Shown in pieces: positions 24,626-33,106 of a stretch of 64,000 bases of DNA; positions within the stretch are counted from its first letter, which is position 1, and each line of letters begins with the position of its first letter. Under the pieces are notes generated by a model. The model worked only from the letters and a program-made list of their open reading frames with translations. It made no database searches and had not been told where the DNA came from. Position numbers and translations under genes: made by a program. Source of the stretch: Chitinophagaceae bacterium UBA4407 (GTDB taxonomy: Bacteria; Bacteroidota; Bacteroidia; Chitinophagales; Chitinophagaceae); NCBI GenBank assembly GCA_002390845.1, contig DGQT01000106.1, forward strand, positions 105,757 through 169,756, in the 5' to 3' direction.

Positions 24626-26368
24626 ATGAAGCGTTTCTTTTACCTGATTATTGCGGCCTTTATATTTTGTGTACATTCCAATGCACAGCAAAAAACTTAT
24701 TGTAATCCCATCAACATAGATTATGGCTATTGCCCAATTCCCAATTTCTCTGAGCAGGGAAAACACCGCGCCACTGCCGACCCGGTAATTACTTTGTTCA
24801 AAGACAACTATTACCTTTTTTCTACCAACCAATGGGGTTACTGGTACAGTAGTGATATGCTGCACTGGAATTTTGTATCACGCAAATTCTTAAAATCATA
24901 CCACCATGTTTACGATGAACTATGCGCCCCGGCAGTCCTCGCAATGGGCGATACTTTAATGGTCATCGGCTCTACCTATACACAAGATTTTCCATTATGG
25001 ATGAGCACTAACCCAACTAAAGATGACTGGAAAGAAGCGGTTGATTCTTTTAAAGTCGGGGCTTGGGATCCTGGTCTTTTTCTTGACGATGATGGCCGCA
25101 TGTACATTTATTTTGGCTCAAGCAATACTTACCCAACCTACGGACAGGAAATAGACCGGAAAACATTTCAGCCCATTGGCGAAAGGCAGGAATTATTGCA
25201 CCTGCATCCTGAAATTCATGGCTGGGAACGTTTCGGAGAATATTCTGATAATACTTTTCTCAACCCTTTTATCGAAGGCTCCGAAATGGATAAACACAAT
25301 GGAAAATATTACCTGCAATACGGTGCCCCGGGTACAGAGTTTAGCGGTTATGGGGATGGTGTTTACGTAAGTGATCATCCATTGGGGCCGTTTACTTATC
25401 AATCACACAATCCGTTTTCGTATAAACCCGGCGGCTTTGCAAGAGGTGCTGGGCACGGAGCAACTTACCAGGATAAATTTGGTAACTGGTGGCATGTAAG
25501 CACGATTGTTATCAGCACCAAAAATAATTTCGAAAGAAGAATAGGTATCTGGCCTGCTGGTTTTGATAAAGATGACATTCTCTATTCCAACACCGCTTTT
25601 GGCGATTACCCCTTTTACCTGCCACAGGCAAAAGAAAATAATTATCACAATGCTTTTACCGGCTGGATGTTGCTGAATTACAACAAACCTGTTACAGTCT
25701 CTTCAACATTGGGAGGTTTTGCCGCCAACAATGCTGTTGATGAAAGTATAAAAACCTACTGGAGTGCTGCAACAGGCAATAAAGGTGAATGGTTTCAAAC
25801 AGACCTTGGTGCTGTTAGCACTGTTAATGCAATACAGGTAAACTATGCCGACCAGGATGCAACCTTTATGGGCAAGCAGACAGATATTTATCACCAGTAT
25901 AAAATTTATGCCTCAACCGATGGAAAACAATGGAAAATGCTGGTTGATAAAAGTGCCAACAAAACCGATGTACCGCACGATTATATAGAACTTACAAAAC
26001 CGGTGGAAACCCGCTACCTGAAAATCGAAAATATTCACATGCCTTCGGGCAAATTTGCCCTGAGTGGTTTTCGTGTTTTTGGAAAAGGCAAAAGCGCCGC
26101 ACCAGACACCGTAAAAAATTTTATCCCCTTACGCGGCGAAAGCGAACGCAGGAATGCCTGGCTTAAATGGCAGGTAAACGATAATGCAACCGGGTACAAT
26201 ATTTACTTTGGCGAGGCACCTGATAAACTTTATAATACCATAATGGTGTACGGCACCAACGAATATTACGTAAAAGCCCTCGAAAAAGATCAGCCGTATT
26301 ATTTCCAGATCGAGGCGTTTAATGAAAGCGGAATTTCGAAAAGAACGCAGGCGGTAAAAGCTGAATAG
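24626..26368 (+). CDS. Secreted glycoside hydrolase family 43 with F5/8-type C and Fn3 domains
   Basis: A 580-aa protein with a signal peptide (cleavage near Ser-Asn-Ala-Gln, residue 20). The N-terminal five-bladed propeller has the GH43 catalytic set: Ala-Asp52-Pro (general base), Trp-Asp-Pro-Gly-Leu-Phe near residue 148 (pKa modulator) and Glu-Gly-Ser-Glu near residue 215 (acid). Residues of about 355-490 form a discoidin/F5-8C sugar-binding domain. The end (about 500-580) is Fn3-like. Likely acts on arabinose- or xylose-containing polysaccharide outside the cytoplasm. No SusC/SusD pair is nearby. Confidence 0.93.
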   Translation: MKRFFYLIIAAFIFCVHSNAQQKTYCNPINIDYGYCPIPNFSEQGKHRATADPVITLFKDNYYLFSTNQWGYWYSSDMLHWNFVSRKFLKSYHHVYDELCAPAVLAMGDTLMVIGSTYTQDFPLWMSTNPTKDDWKEAVDSFKVGAWDPGLFLDDDGRMYIYFGSSNTYPTYGQEIDRKTFQPIGERQELLHLHPEIHGWERFGEYSDNTFLNPFIEGSEMDKHNGKYYLQYGAPGTEFSGYGDGVYVSDHPLGPFTYQSHNPFSYKPGGFARGAGHGATYQDKFGNWWHVSTIVISTKNNFERRIGIWPAGFDKDDILYSNTAFGDYPFYLPQAKENNYHNAFTGWMLLNYNKPVTVSSTLGGFAANNAVDESIKTYWSAATGNKGEWFQTDLGAVSTVNAIQVNYADQDATFMGKQTDIYHQYKIYASTDGKQWKMLVDKSANKTDVPHDYIELTKPVETRYLKIENIHMPSGKFALSGFRVFGKGKSAAPDTVKNFIPLRGESERRNAWLKWQVNDNATGYNIYFGEAPDKLYNTIMVYGTNEYYVKALEKDQPYYFQIEAFNESGISKRTQAVKAE

Positions 26369-26391
26369 CTAATGCATTATTCTTGTTTTCC

Positions 26392-26445
26392 GGCAGAAGT
26401 GCCAATGGCATCGTTCCTTGTGTCACTCACTTGTACGTTCGGATG
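26392..26445 (+). repeat. Interspersed repeat arm left of rplS (GTGTCAC variant, G-end)
   Basis: Positions 26407-26436 are the exact reverse complement of 27126-27155 (30 of 30). The arm starts with GGCATCGTTCC and contains TTGTGTCACTCACTTGTAC. A CCGGC end is at about 26390. Confidence 0.85.
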
Positions 26446-26601
26446 ATATTTGAGCGATAAAAACAGTAACTGAAAAGCATAATGTCCATTTGTACTTAGT
26501 TAAAAGTTCGTCTTTTGCTTTAATCCTGGATTTTTTGAAGGTAATTTCAGGACTAATTTAAAAAAAACTACTTACTCTAAACTTATTTTACACAAAACCC
26601 C

Positions 26602-26609
26602 TACCTTCG
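26602..26609 (+). promoter_or_regulatory. Candidate -7 box (TACCTTCG) for rplS
   Basis: One mismatch to TAnnTTTG, 20 nt before the rplS ATG. It lies inside the inverted-repeat-bounded segment, so it would move together with the gene. Confidence 0.4.
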
Positions 26610-26629
26610 CCGTCCTTAAATTTTAAGAT

Positions 26630-26980
26630 ATGAACCCAGCAGTTCAATTTGTACACGATCAGTTAACAGGCAAAAAAGATTATCCCAAATTCAAAGCGGG
26701 CGATAATGTAACTGTAAATTATAAAATTGTGGAAGGTGGTAAAGAGCGTATACAGGGCTTCCGCGGGGATGTTCTGAAAACCCAGGGAACTGGTGCTACC
26801 GCTACTTTTACAGTACGTAAAATTTCTGACGGCGTAGGTGTAGAAAGAGTATTTCCATTCTTTTCTCCAAACGTAGAGTCAATACTGCTTAATAAAGTTG
26901 GTAAAGTTCGCCGCGCTAAACTTTATTACCTGCGCGAACGCAGTGGTAAAAGTGCAAGGATCAAAGAAAAACGTTTCTAA
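26630..26980 (+). CDS. rplS: 50S ribosomal protein L19
   Basis: A 116-aa protein with the bL19 core: Phe-Lys-Ala-Gly-Asp-Asn-Val near residue 21, Arg-Ile-Gln-Gly-Phe-Arg-Gly near residue 40, Phe-Thr-Val-Arg-Lys-Ile near residue 60, and a C-terminal Ala-Lys-Leu-Tyr-Tyr-Leu-Arg-Glu-Arg-Ser-Gly-Lys-Ser-Ala-Arg-Ile-Lys-Glu. It sits at the 30S/50S interface. In many bacteria rplS is in an operon with rpsP, rimM and trmD; here it is alone, with its own promoter and terminator, and bounded by a perfect 30-bp inverted repeat. Confidence 0.98.
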   Translation: MNPAVQFVHDQLTGKKDYPKFKAGDNVTVNYKIVEGGKERIQGFRGDVLKTQGTGATATFTVRKISDGVGVERVFPFFSPNVESILLNKVGKVRRAKLYYLRERSGKSARIKEKRF

Positions 26981-26998
26981 GCAACGTATTATATTTTT

Positions 26999-27033
26999 TA
27001 AAAGCGGAATACCCCCCGGTATTCCGCTTTTCT
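26999..27033 (+). terminator. Rho-independent terminator of rplS
   Basis: Perfect 10-bp stem GCGGAATACC / GGTATTCCGC with loop CCCC, flanked by AAA and TTTT. Confidence 0.9.
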
Positions 27034-27109
27034 GTTGTCAGGCATTACCTGAATCTCCATTTTTTACTTTCTGTAGTTTACCACAGTTATACATTTTAAC
27101 GGTATTTGC

Positions 27110-27165
27110 AGCCAATAGTGATGTCGTACAAGTGAGTGACACAAGGAACGATGCCATGAAAATCC
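27110..27165 (-). repeat. Interspersed repeat arm right of rplS (GTGTCAC variant, G-end)
   Basis: GTACAAGTGAGTGACACAAG then GAACGATGCC. It mates exactly with 26407-26436 and lies after the rplS terminator, about 50 nt before the next gene. Confidence 0.85.
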
Positions 27166-27214
27166 TAAGTTTGCTTACAAATTTTTGAACACTACGCCAT
27201 AAATGTAAATCCCA

Positions 27215-28672
27215 ATGTCAGCAACACTGTTGTTCTCCTTTGTAATAGCGTATTTTGTTTTGTTGCTTACAGTAGCGTGGTACACCAGCCGTAACAGTAA
27301 CAATGAGTCTTTTTTTATTGGCAACCGCAACAGCAACTGGATGCTGGTTTCGTTTGGTATGATTGGAACATCGCTGAGTGGTGTAACATTTGTAAGCGTT
27401 CCCGGTGCGGTTGGTAAGGAGAGTTTTGCATATTTCCAGGTTACATTGGGTTACCTGATAGGCTATCTTGTAATCGCTTATGTATTACTGCCTTTGTACT
27501 ACAGGCTTAACCTTACTTCAATCTATAATTACCTAAGTACCCGGCTGGGGTTTACTTCCTACAAAACAGGGGCTTCTTTTTTTATTTTATCAAGAACACT
27601 TGGCGCAACTGCCCGGCTTTATCTGGTGGTGAAAATATTGCAGGATGCGATACTGGAAAGTTTTGGAATTCCGTTTTGGGCAACCACACTTATCATTCTT
27701 GCAATGATACTTTTGTACACCTATGAAGGTGGTGTAAAAACAATTGTTTGGACAGATACTTTGCAAACTACCTGCATGCTTGCCGGGCTGATTATCTGCA
27801 CCATTTATATTTTGAATAAAATGAATATGGGTTTTGGTGAAAGCCTGAATGAAATGGAACAAAAGGGCTTTAGCCAGATCTTTTTTACAGATGCAGACAG
27901 CAAATTCTTTTTCCTGAAACAAATTCTTGCAGGTGCTTTTATTACAATTACTATGACAGGCATGGACCAGGAAATGATGCAAAAGAATATTTCGGTGCGG
28001 ACATTAAAAGACTCGCAAAAAAATGTAATTACACTTTCGGTGATTATGCTGTTTGTGATACTGTTGTTTTTGTTTTTAGGGGGGTTGCTGCAATTGTATG
28101 CAGGCCAGCAAAATCTGTCTGCAACCGGCGATAAATTGTTTCCTGAAATTGCTTTGAACCATATGCCTCCGGTTGTATCCATCATTTTTATTATTGCATT
28201 GATCTCTGCTTTGTTCCCCAGCGCTGATGGCGCAATTACTGCGTTGACTTCTTCTTTTTGCATAGATATTTTAGGCATGAAAAGAAGAGAGGATTGGAAC
28301 GATGCGAAGAAGAAGCAAATGCGCCAGCGCACCCACCTTGTGTTTGCTTTTATTTTTCTTTTGTTCGTGCTGCTATTTAAATGGGTGAATGACCCAAGTA
28401 TGATTGGTGTAATACTAAAAGTTGCAACCTATACGTATGGACCTTTGCTTGGCTTATTTACTTTTGGCATTATTACAAAAAGAAAAGTGATAGACAAGGC
28501 AGTTCCGTTTATTTGTATATCATCACCGGTAATATGTTTTATACTCGATAAATTTCAGAAAGAAATTTTTGGCGCTTACCAGATTGGGCTTGAATTGCTG
28601 ATTATTAATGGTCTGCTGACTTTTACAGGATTATTGCTTTTTTCAAAACATGCCAATAAAACAATTGCTTAA
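27215..28672 (+). CDS. Sodium:solute symporter (SSS family)
   Basis: A 485-aa inner-membrane protein with about 13 hydrophobic helices. TM1 carries Trp-Tyr-Thr-Ser-Arg-Asn-Ser then Glu-Ser-Phe-Phe-Ile-Gly-Asn-Arg, the SSS entry signature. The segment near residue 50 (Gly-Met-Ile-Gly-Thr-Ser-Leu-Ser-Gly-Val-Thr-Phe) and Ala-Leu-Phe-Pro-Ser-Ala-Asp-Gly near residue 335 fit the sodium-site helices. The substrate is not predictable. It heads a tight cluster with an O-methyltransferase (2-nt gap), a glucosaminidase and hpt. Confidence 0.9.
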   Translation: MSATLLFSFVIAYFVLLLTVAWYTSRNSNNESFFIGNRNSNWMLVSFGMIGTSLSGVTFVSVPGAVGKESFAYFQVTLGYLIGYLVIAYVLLPLYYRLNLTSIYNYLSTRLGFTSYKTGASFFILSRTLGATARLYLVVKILQDAILESFGIPFWATTLIILAMILLYTYEGGVKTIVWTDTLQTTCMLAGLIICTIYILNKMNMGFGESLNEMEQKGFSQIFFTDADSKFFFLKQILAGAFITITMTGMDQEMMQKNISVRTLKDSQKNVITLSVIMLFVILLFLFLGGLLQLYAGQQNLSATGDKLFPEIALNHMPPVVSIIFIIALISALFPSADGAITALTSSFCIDILGMKRREDWNDAKKKQMRQRTHLVFAFIFLLFVLLFKWVNDPSMIGVILKVATYTYGPLLGLFTFGIITKRKVIDKAVPFICISSPVICFILDKFQKEIFGAYQIGLELLIINGLLTFTGLLLFSKHANKTIA

Positions 28673-28674
28673 TC

Positions 28675-29319
28675 ATGGAGGTTCTTAGTTCAATAGCAGA
28701 AAAATATGCACAAAAATATACTTCTCCAGAGGACGCTGTGTTAGCTAAAATTAATACAGATACTACAGCCACTCACCCACAGGCACACATGCTCAGTGGG
28801 CATGTTCAGGGAAAGCTGCTTGAATTTATCAGCACTATTTCCCGGCCAAAATATATTCTTGAAATAGGCAGTTTTACTGGTTACAGCGCCTTATGCCTTG
28901 CAAGAGGATTGCAGGCAGATGGCGAACTACATACAATTGAACTAAGACCCGAAGATGCTGACACCTGTGGAAAAAATATAGCATTATCGCCATTAGATAA
29001 AAAAATACATTTGCATGTTGGTAATGCGCTGGATATTATTCCTGCTTTACCTTATGAATGGGATATTGTGTTTATTGATGCAGACAAGACAGGTTACATT
29101 TCATACTACGAAATGGTTATGCCACGTTTAAGTAAAACAGGAATTATCATAGCAGACAATGTTTTATTTCACGGGCAGGTACTTGAAGAAACTATTAAAG
29201 GAAAGAATGCCCTGGCAATTGACGCTTTCAACAAACACGTTGCAGCCGATGAAAGAACAGAACAGGTAATGGCTACAGTTAGAGATGGCCTTTTACTAAT
29301 CAAAAAGAAAGACCAATGA
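28675..29319 (+). CDS. Class I SAM-dependent O-methyltransferase (Methyltransf_3 type)
   Basis: A 214-aa enzyme of the caffeoyl-CoA/catechol O-methyltransferase group. The SAM-binding motif Leu-Glu-Ile-Gly-Ser-Phe-Thr-Gly-Tyr-Ser-Ala is near residue 62. The metal-site motif Asp-Ile-Val-Phe-Ile-Asp-Ala-Asp-Lys is near residue 124, and Ile-Ala-Asp-Asn near residue 161 supplies a further metal ligand. It methylates a catechol-like or other hydroxyl; the acceptor is unknown. The start is 2 nt after the symporter stop, and its stop overlaps the glucosaminidase ATG, so translational coupling is likely. Confidence 0.93.
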   Translation: MEVLSSIAEKYAQKYTSPEDAVLAKINTDTTATHPQAHMLSGHVQGKLLEFISTISRPKYILEIGSFTGYSALCLARGLQADGELHTIELRPEDADTCGKNIALSPLDKKIHLHVGNALDIIPALPYEWDIVFIDADKTGYISYYEMVMPRLSKTGIIIADNVLFHGQVLEETIKGKNALAIDAFNKHVAADERTEQVMATVRDGLLLIKKKDQ

Positions 29320-30374
29320 AAAAAAAATTTCTTGCACTTGTTTTTATAATTTTTACAGCAAAATCTGTTACTGCACAAAATGTTGATGCAGTTCAGCAAT
29401 ATATAAACACTTATAAAAATCTTGCAATTAATGAAGAAATCCGCACGGGTGTTCCCGCTGCAATAACATTGGCGCAGGGAATATTAGAATCTCAGAATGG
29501 TTTGAGTAAACTTTCCCGTGAATCAAACAATCATTTTGGAATAAAATGCAAATCAGATTGGGCAGGCGCCACTTATAATTATGATGACGATGCTAAACAG
29601 GAATGCTTCAGGCGTTACCCAACTCCCGAAGATTCTTACCGGGATCATTCCGATTTTTTAAGTACCAGGCCTAATTATGCATCGCTGTTTACAATTGATC
29701 CCACCGATTGTACAGCATGGGCATACGGCTTAAAAAAAGCGGGCTATGCAACCAATCCGGCTTATGCGAGAATGCTGCTTAAAACAATTAACGATTATAA
29801 CCTTCAGCAATACACATTGATGGCGCTGGAGCAGATTAAGAATGGCGCCAGGGAAGATGTTGCAGTAACCAATAGTGTTGACCAAAATACATCCTCAACC
29901 ACTATAGATACCAGGAACGAAGCCATACAGGCAGAAGAAGAAGTCCCGGTTCCTCAGCAAACCGAAACTGTTTTTGAGCCGGGTAATTATCCACAGGGAA
30001 TATTTACCATTAACCAGGCAAAGGTTATTTTTGCTTCGGCAGGAACTTCATTGTTTGCCCTTGCCAATAACAATAATATTGGGTATTCAAAATTGTTAGA
30101 GTTTAACGACCTTGAAAAAGCAGATATACTTGCAAAAGACCAATTGATCTTCCTCGAAAAAAAACCAAAGAAAAGCAATACCCGGGATTATCATATTGTA
30201 GAACCCTCCGAAACAATTGAAACCATTGCACAAATAGAAGGCATACAATTACAAAGTCTTTTCGAATACAATAAAATGCAGAAAGGATTACAACCTGCAG
30301 CCGGCGAAAAGGTTTACCTGCGCCCGGGTACACCATCCTATTACCCAAAGCTGATAAGTTATAGCTCCAGGTAA
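29316..30374 (+). CDS. Secreted glucosaminidase (GH73) with LysM-like repeats
   Basis: A 352-aa cell-wall hydrolase. It has a signal peptide (cleavage near Val-Thr-Ala-Gln, residue 20) and a GH73/FlgJ-like N-acetylglucosaminidase domain (about 25-165) with the catalytic glutamate Glu58 in Gln-Gly-Ile-Leu-Glu-Ser-Gln-Asn-Gly. The segment Asn-Asn-His-Phe-Gly-Ile-Lys-Cys follows, as in the family. Two LysM-like modules (about 225-285 and 290-345) should bind peptidoglycan. The ATG overlaps the upstream stop by 4 nt. Confidence 0.93.
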   Translation: MKKKFLALVFIIFTAKSVTAQNVDAVQQYINTYKNLAINEEIRTGVPAAITLAQGILESQNGLSKLSRESNNHFGIKCKSDWAGATYNYDDDAKQECFRRYPTPEDSYRDHSDFLSTRPNYASLFTIDPTDCTAWAYGLKKAGYATNPAYARMLLKTINDYNLQQYTLMALEQIKNGAREDVAVTNSVDQNTSSTTIDTRNEAIQAEEEVPVPQQTETVFEPGNYPQGIFTINQAKVIFASAGTSLFALANNNNIGYSKLLEFNDLEKADILAKDQLIFLEKKPKKSNTRDYHIVEPSETIETIAQIEGIQLQSLFEYNKMQKGLQPAAGEKVYLRPGTPSYYPKLISYSSR

Positions 30375-30401
30375 GAACTATTAAATTATAAAACACTTTT
30401 C

Positions 30402-30944
30402 ATGTCAGCTATACAAATTCACGGTAAGTATTTTGTGCCTTACCTTTCCGAACAACAAATTCAGGAAAAAGTAAAAGCACTTGCAGCAACTTTAGACAAT
30501 GATTATGCGGGAAAGAAACCACTATTCATCGCAATATTAAATGGTTCATTCATGTTTGCGGCCGACATTTTTAAATACCTGAAGATCGAAGCTGAAATAT
30601 GTTTTATAAAACTTGCATCGTATAAAGGCACAAAATCTACAGGGCAGGTTCTTACGGCAATCGGGCTCGATACTGATATAACCGGCCGCCAGGTAATTAT
30701 TGTAGAAGATATTATCGACACCGGTAAAACACTTAACGAATTCCTGCCTCAGCTCTATAATCAGCAACCCGCCTCTCTTAAAATCGCAGTTCTGCTGCAC
30801 AAGCCCGAAGCAACTGTACTACCTGTAAATATTGATTACTGCTGTTTTTCCATTCCCAATAAGTTTGTTGTGGGCTACGGCCTGGATTTTGATGGAGTTG
30901 GCCGCAACATCAGCTCAATTTACCAGTTACAGGGAAATTCATAA
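30402..30944 (+). CDS. hpt: Hypoxanthine phosphoribosyltransferase
   Basis: A 180-aa type I phosphoribosyltransferase. The PRPP motif Val-Ile-Ile-Val-Glu-Asp-Ile-Ile-Asp-Thr-Gly-Lys-Thr is at residues 98-110. The flexible loop Leu-Ala-Ser-Tyr-Lys-Gly-Thr-Lys-Ser-Thr is at 71-80, and the C-terminal base-binding Lys-Phe-Val-Val-Gly-Tyr-Gly-Leu-Asp is near residue 153. It converts hypoxanthine (and usually guanine) plus PRPP to IMP/GMP. It lies 27 nt after the glucosaminidase gene, at the end of the cluster. Confidence 0.95.
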   Translation: MSAIQIHGKYFVPYLSEQQIQEKVKALAATLDNDYAGKKPLFIAILNGSFMFAADIFKYLKIEAEICFIKLASYKGTKSTGQVLTAIGLDTDITGRQVIIVEDIIDTGKTLNEFLPQLYNQQPASLKIAVLLHKPEATVLPVNIDYCCFSIPNKFVVGYGLDFDGVGRNISSIYQLQGNS

Positions 30945-30974
30945 ATATAATTTTTGCACCAACTTCAGATCAAT

Positions 30975-31012
30975 AATCGCCGTCCCTTGTGTCACTCACT
31001 TGTACGTTCCCA
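30975..31012 (+). repeat. Interspersed repeat, single left arm (GTGTCAC variant)
   Basis: TTGTGTCACTCACTTGTACG begins at 30987, preceded by ATCGCCGTCCC. It is 43 nt after the hpt stop. Confidence 0.7.
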
Positions 31013-31220
31013 AAATTGCTGAACAAAGAAAACAGCACCAAATAAATTAAGTATATAAGGCGCAAAAATATTCATTGAACCATTACTGTTCCGGAGTATT
31101 TGAGTTACAAATGCTTTAATATTTTTAAAAGCAGAATCGTCTAAACATGGCTATTATAAAAATCAATGCAAACTGTAAAGCTATGAATAAGGCAATTCCG
31201 TAAACACGAACAAAGAACAA

Positions 31221-31468
31221 ATGAAACTGCAATTAGATCATTTATGGAAGTTTGCCAAAAGTATTGTAGCCGGTGAATAAGATGATACCAATCTCCCTTA
31301 TTTTAATAATACTGATAAAGAAAAAACAGAGCAAACAATTGCCGGAATAAAAGCGGCCGTAAAAAGATAAAAGGTAAAAAAACGTGTTATGCAAAAAAGC
31401 ACAGGCGGCTACATTAGATAAATATGTAAAGCCCGGAAAAATAATGATGTACATACAGTGTGCAACTT
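31221..31468 (+). pseudogene. Possible decayed coding remnant
   Basis: ATG at 31221 opens 19 sensible codons (Met-Lys-Leu-Gln-Leu-Asp-His-Leu-Trp-Lys) that end in a stop. After frame changes there are further protein-like pieces with intervening stops: Lys-Thr-Glu-Gln-Thr-Ile-Ala-Gly-Ile-Lys-Ala-Ala-Val-Lys near 31330, then Ala-Ala-Thr-Leu-Asp-Lys-Tyr-Val-Lys-Pro-Gly-Lys near 31410. This looks like a small gene broken by stops and frameshifts. I do not recognise a family, and it may be chance. No other gene is seen in 30945-31506. Confidence 0.25.
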
Positions 31469-31496
31469 AAGAATCCCTGATTGCTATTCTTAAGTT
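31464..31496. terminator. Hairpin terminator before the MFS gene end
   Basis: Perfect 11-bp stem AACTTAAGAAT / ATTCTTAAGTT around an 11-nt loop. The sugar transporter stop (minus strand) is 11 nt away. Confidence 0.65.
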
Positions 31497-31506
31497 GGGT
31501 GTATTA

Positions 31507-32760
31507 TTATTTTCTCTCATGCATACATTTATACCAGTAAAAAATATTGTAAACATACAATGGCAAAAGAATAAGATAGGCGGTTTGCCTGTTTTGTGCA
31601 TCGGCCCAAAAGCCATACAGCAATGGCACTACAGCACCGCCAAGAATACCCATGATTAAAATTGCAGATCCAACACCAATAAGTTTATTGGGCAGCCCTT
31701 TAAGTGCCGCTGGCCAAATAGGTGGCCAGGTTAGTGCGTTGGCAAAACCCAATGCGGCAAGGCAATACACCGAAATATCACCAGGTAAAAAAACAACCAG
31801 CAATGAAAGAAAAATACCAATGGTATTAAATATTAAAAAAGCTTTTTCCTGTTTAAGAAATTTTGGAATAAAAATAATACCCACAATATAACCGGCTACC
31901 ATAGAGATAAGTGTGTACGAAGGGAGGTGCCTTGCAACATCCAATGCAAAACCATGAAACTGGCCATAGCGGATAATAGAATCGCCTGCAATAACCTCTG
32001 CCGCAACCGAACAAAAAATAGCAAGAAACCCCAGCATTAAATTGGGATACTGAAAAATGGAAACCTGAGTTTTTTCATTCGCTTTTGCTGAAGGTTCCGG
32101 CGCCTTTACTTCGGGTAAATGTGCAAACCGTAAAAGAAACCCAACTATTGCAAGCGTTGCAGCCAAAATAGTGTAAGGCATTATTACTTTCGATGCCAGC
32201 TCTGTAAGTGTTGCTTCTTTCTCCACAACACTCATCAATTTTAATTTTTCTTCCAGGCCGTCTGCATTTTGCAGCATGATGGCGCCCAGTATAAATGGTG
32301 CCAAGGCTCCTGCCATTTTATTACAAATACCCATAATGCTGATGCGCTGTGCGGCCCTGTCAGCCGGCCCCAGCACGGTTATGTAAGGGTTCGATGCTGT
32401 TTGCAAAATGGTAAGGCCGGTGCCAATAATAAACAGGCCCAGCAAAAACAAACTGTATGTTCTTGAATTGGCAGCGGGTATAAACAGCAGGCAACCGGCA
32501 GCCATAATAAACAAACCCAGTTGCAGCCCTTTTACCATACCCGTTTTTTTAAGTATTAAACCGCAGGGTATTGCCATAACTGCATAAGAAATATAAAATG
32601 CAAAAGTTACAAGATAACCCTGCCACTCCTGCTGCAGATTACAGGCAAGTTTTAAGTAAGGTATCAGTACAGAATTCGTCCAGGTAATGAAGCCGAAAAT
32701 AAAAAAGAAAACACCAATAATAAATATCTGGTAACGGTAGTTGGTTGAGGCAGGTTGCAT
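31507..32760 (-). CDS. Sugar MFS transporter (FucP/GluP-like)
   Basis: A 417-aa major facilitator with 12 membrane helices. Helix 1 has Phe-Phe-Ile-Phe-Gly-Phe-Ile-Thr-Trp-Thr-Asn-Ser-Val-Leu-Ile-Pro-Tyr, the FHS-family entry signature. Further on come Phe-Ile-Ile-Gly-Thr-Gly-Leu-Thr-Ile-Leu-Gln-Thr-Ala-Ser-Asn-Pro-Tyr (near residue 110) and Ala-Leu-Thr-Trp-Pro-Pro-Ile-Trp-Pro near residue 335. This fits the glucose/galactose or fucose proton symporters of the phylum; the exact sugar is unknown. It is monocistronic. Confidence 0.92.
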   Translation of the reverse strand: MQPASTNYRYQIFIIGVFFFIFGFITWTNSVLIPYLKLACNLQQEWQGYLVTFAFYISYAVMAIPCGLILKKTGMVKGLQLGLFIMAAGCLLFIPAANSRTYSLFLLGLFIIGTGLTILQTASNPYITVLGPADRAAQRISIMGICNKMAGALAPFILGAIMLQNADGLEEKLKLMSVVEKEATLTELASKVIMPYTILAATLAIVGFLLRFAHLPEVKAPEPSAKANEKTQVSIFQYPNLMLGFLAIFCSVAAEVIAGDSIIRYGQFHGFALDVARHLPSYTLISMVAGYIVGIIFIPKFLKQEKAFLIFNTIGIFLSLLVVFLPGDISVYCLAALGFANALTWPPIWPAALKGLPNKLIGVGSAILIMGILGGAVVPLLYGFWADAQNRQTAYLILLPLYVYNIFYWYKCMHERK

Positions 32761-32786
32761 GTTTTTGTTTTGTTTTATATGATTTA

Positions 32787-32995
32787 TTTACCGGGCTTTT
32801 ATAACATTACTCATCGCCGCTTGTGTCACTCACTTGTACGTTCGGATCAATGATGAACAGAGCCCGTTCGCAATGGTAAGTTAACCAATAAACTGTTTAT
32901 TTTAAATGCAACCGGTTGCGTTGGAAGCGGAACGATGCCATCTCTACGGCAGATGAAAGGATTGCGACGCAACGGAGTTGCCATGAAAACCACTG
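32787..32995 (+). repeat. Interspersed repeat with mixed arm variants
   Basis: Left end CCGGGC, left arm TTGTGTCACTCACTTGTACG (about 32820), then GGAACGATGCC, and right arm AGATGAAAGGATTGCGACGC followed by an ATGAAA end. The left arm is the GTGTCAC variant and the right arm the GCGACGC variant. It fills most of 32761-33106. Confidence 0.7.
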
Positions 32996-33055
32996 CTGGT
33001 ATTACATTCATTCATTTTTAAACAGTTTATAAGAAATTAAAGATAACTCCTGAAA

Positions 33056-33092
33056 ATATAAAAGGCCACTTGAAAAAGCAGCCTTTTATATT
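33056..33092 (-). terminator. Terminator after the secreted protein gene
   Basis: Stem AAAAGGC / GCCTTTT with a 15-nt loop and AT-rich tails, just past the stop at 33107 on the minus strand. Confidence 0.65.
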
Positions 33093-33106
33093 TTAAATAA
33101 ACTTTG

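Noticed and set aside
31242..31454. 70-aa minus-strand ORF
   Set aside because: Low-complexity, hydrophobic by base composition, no motif, and no start context.
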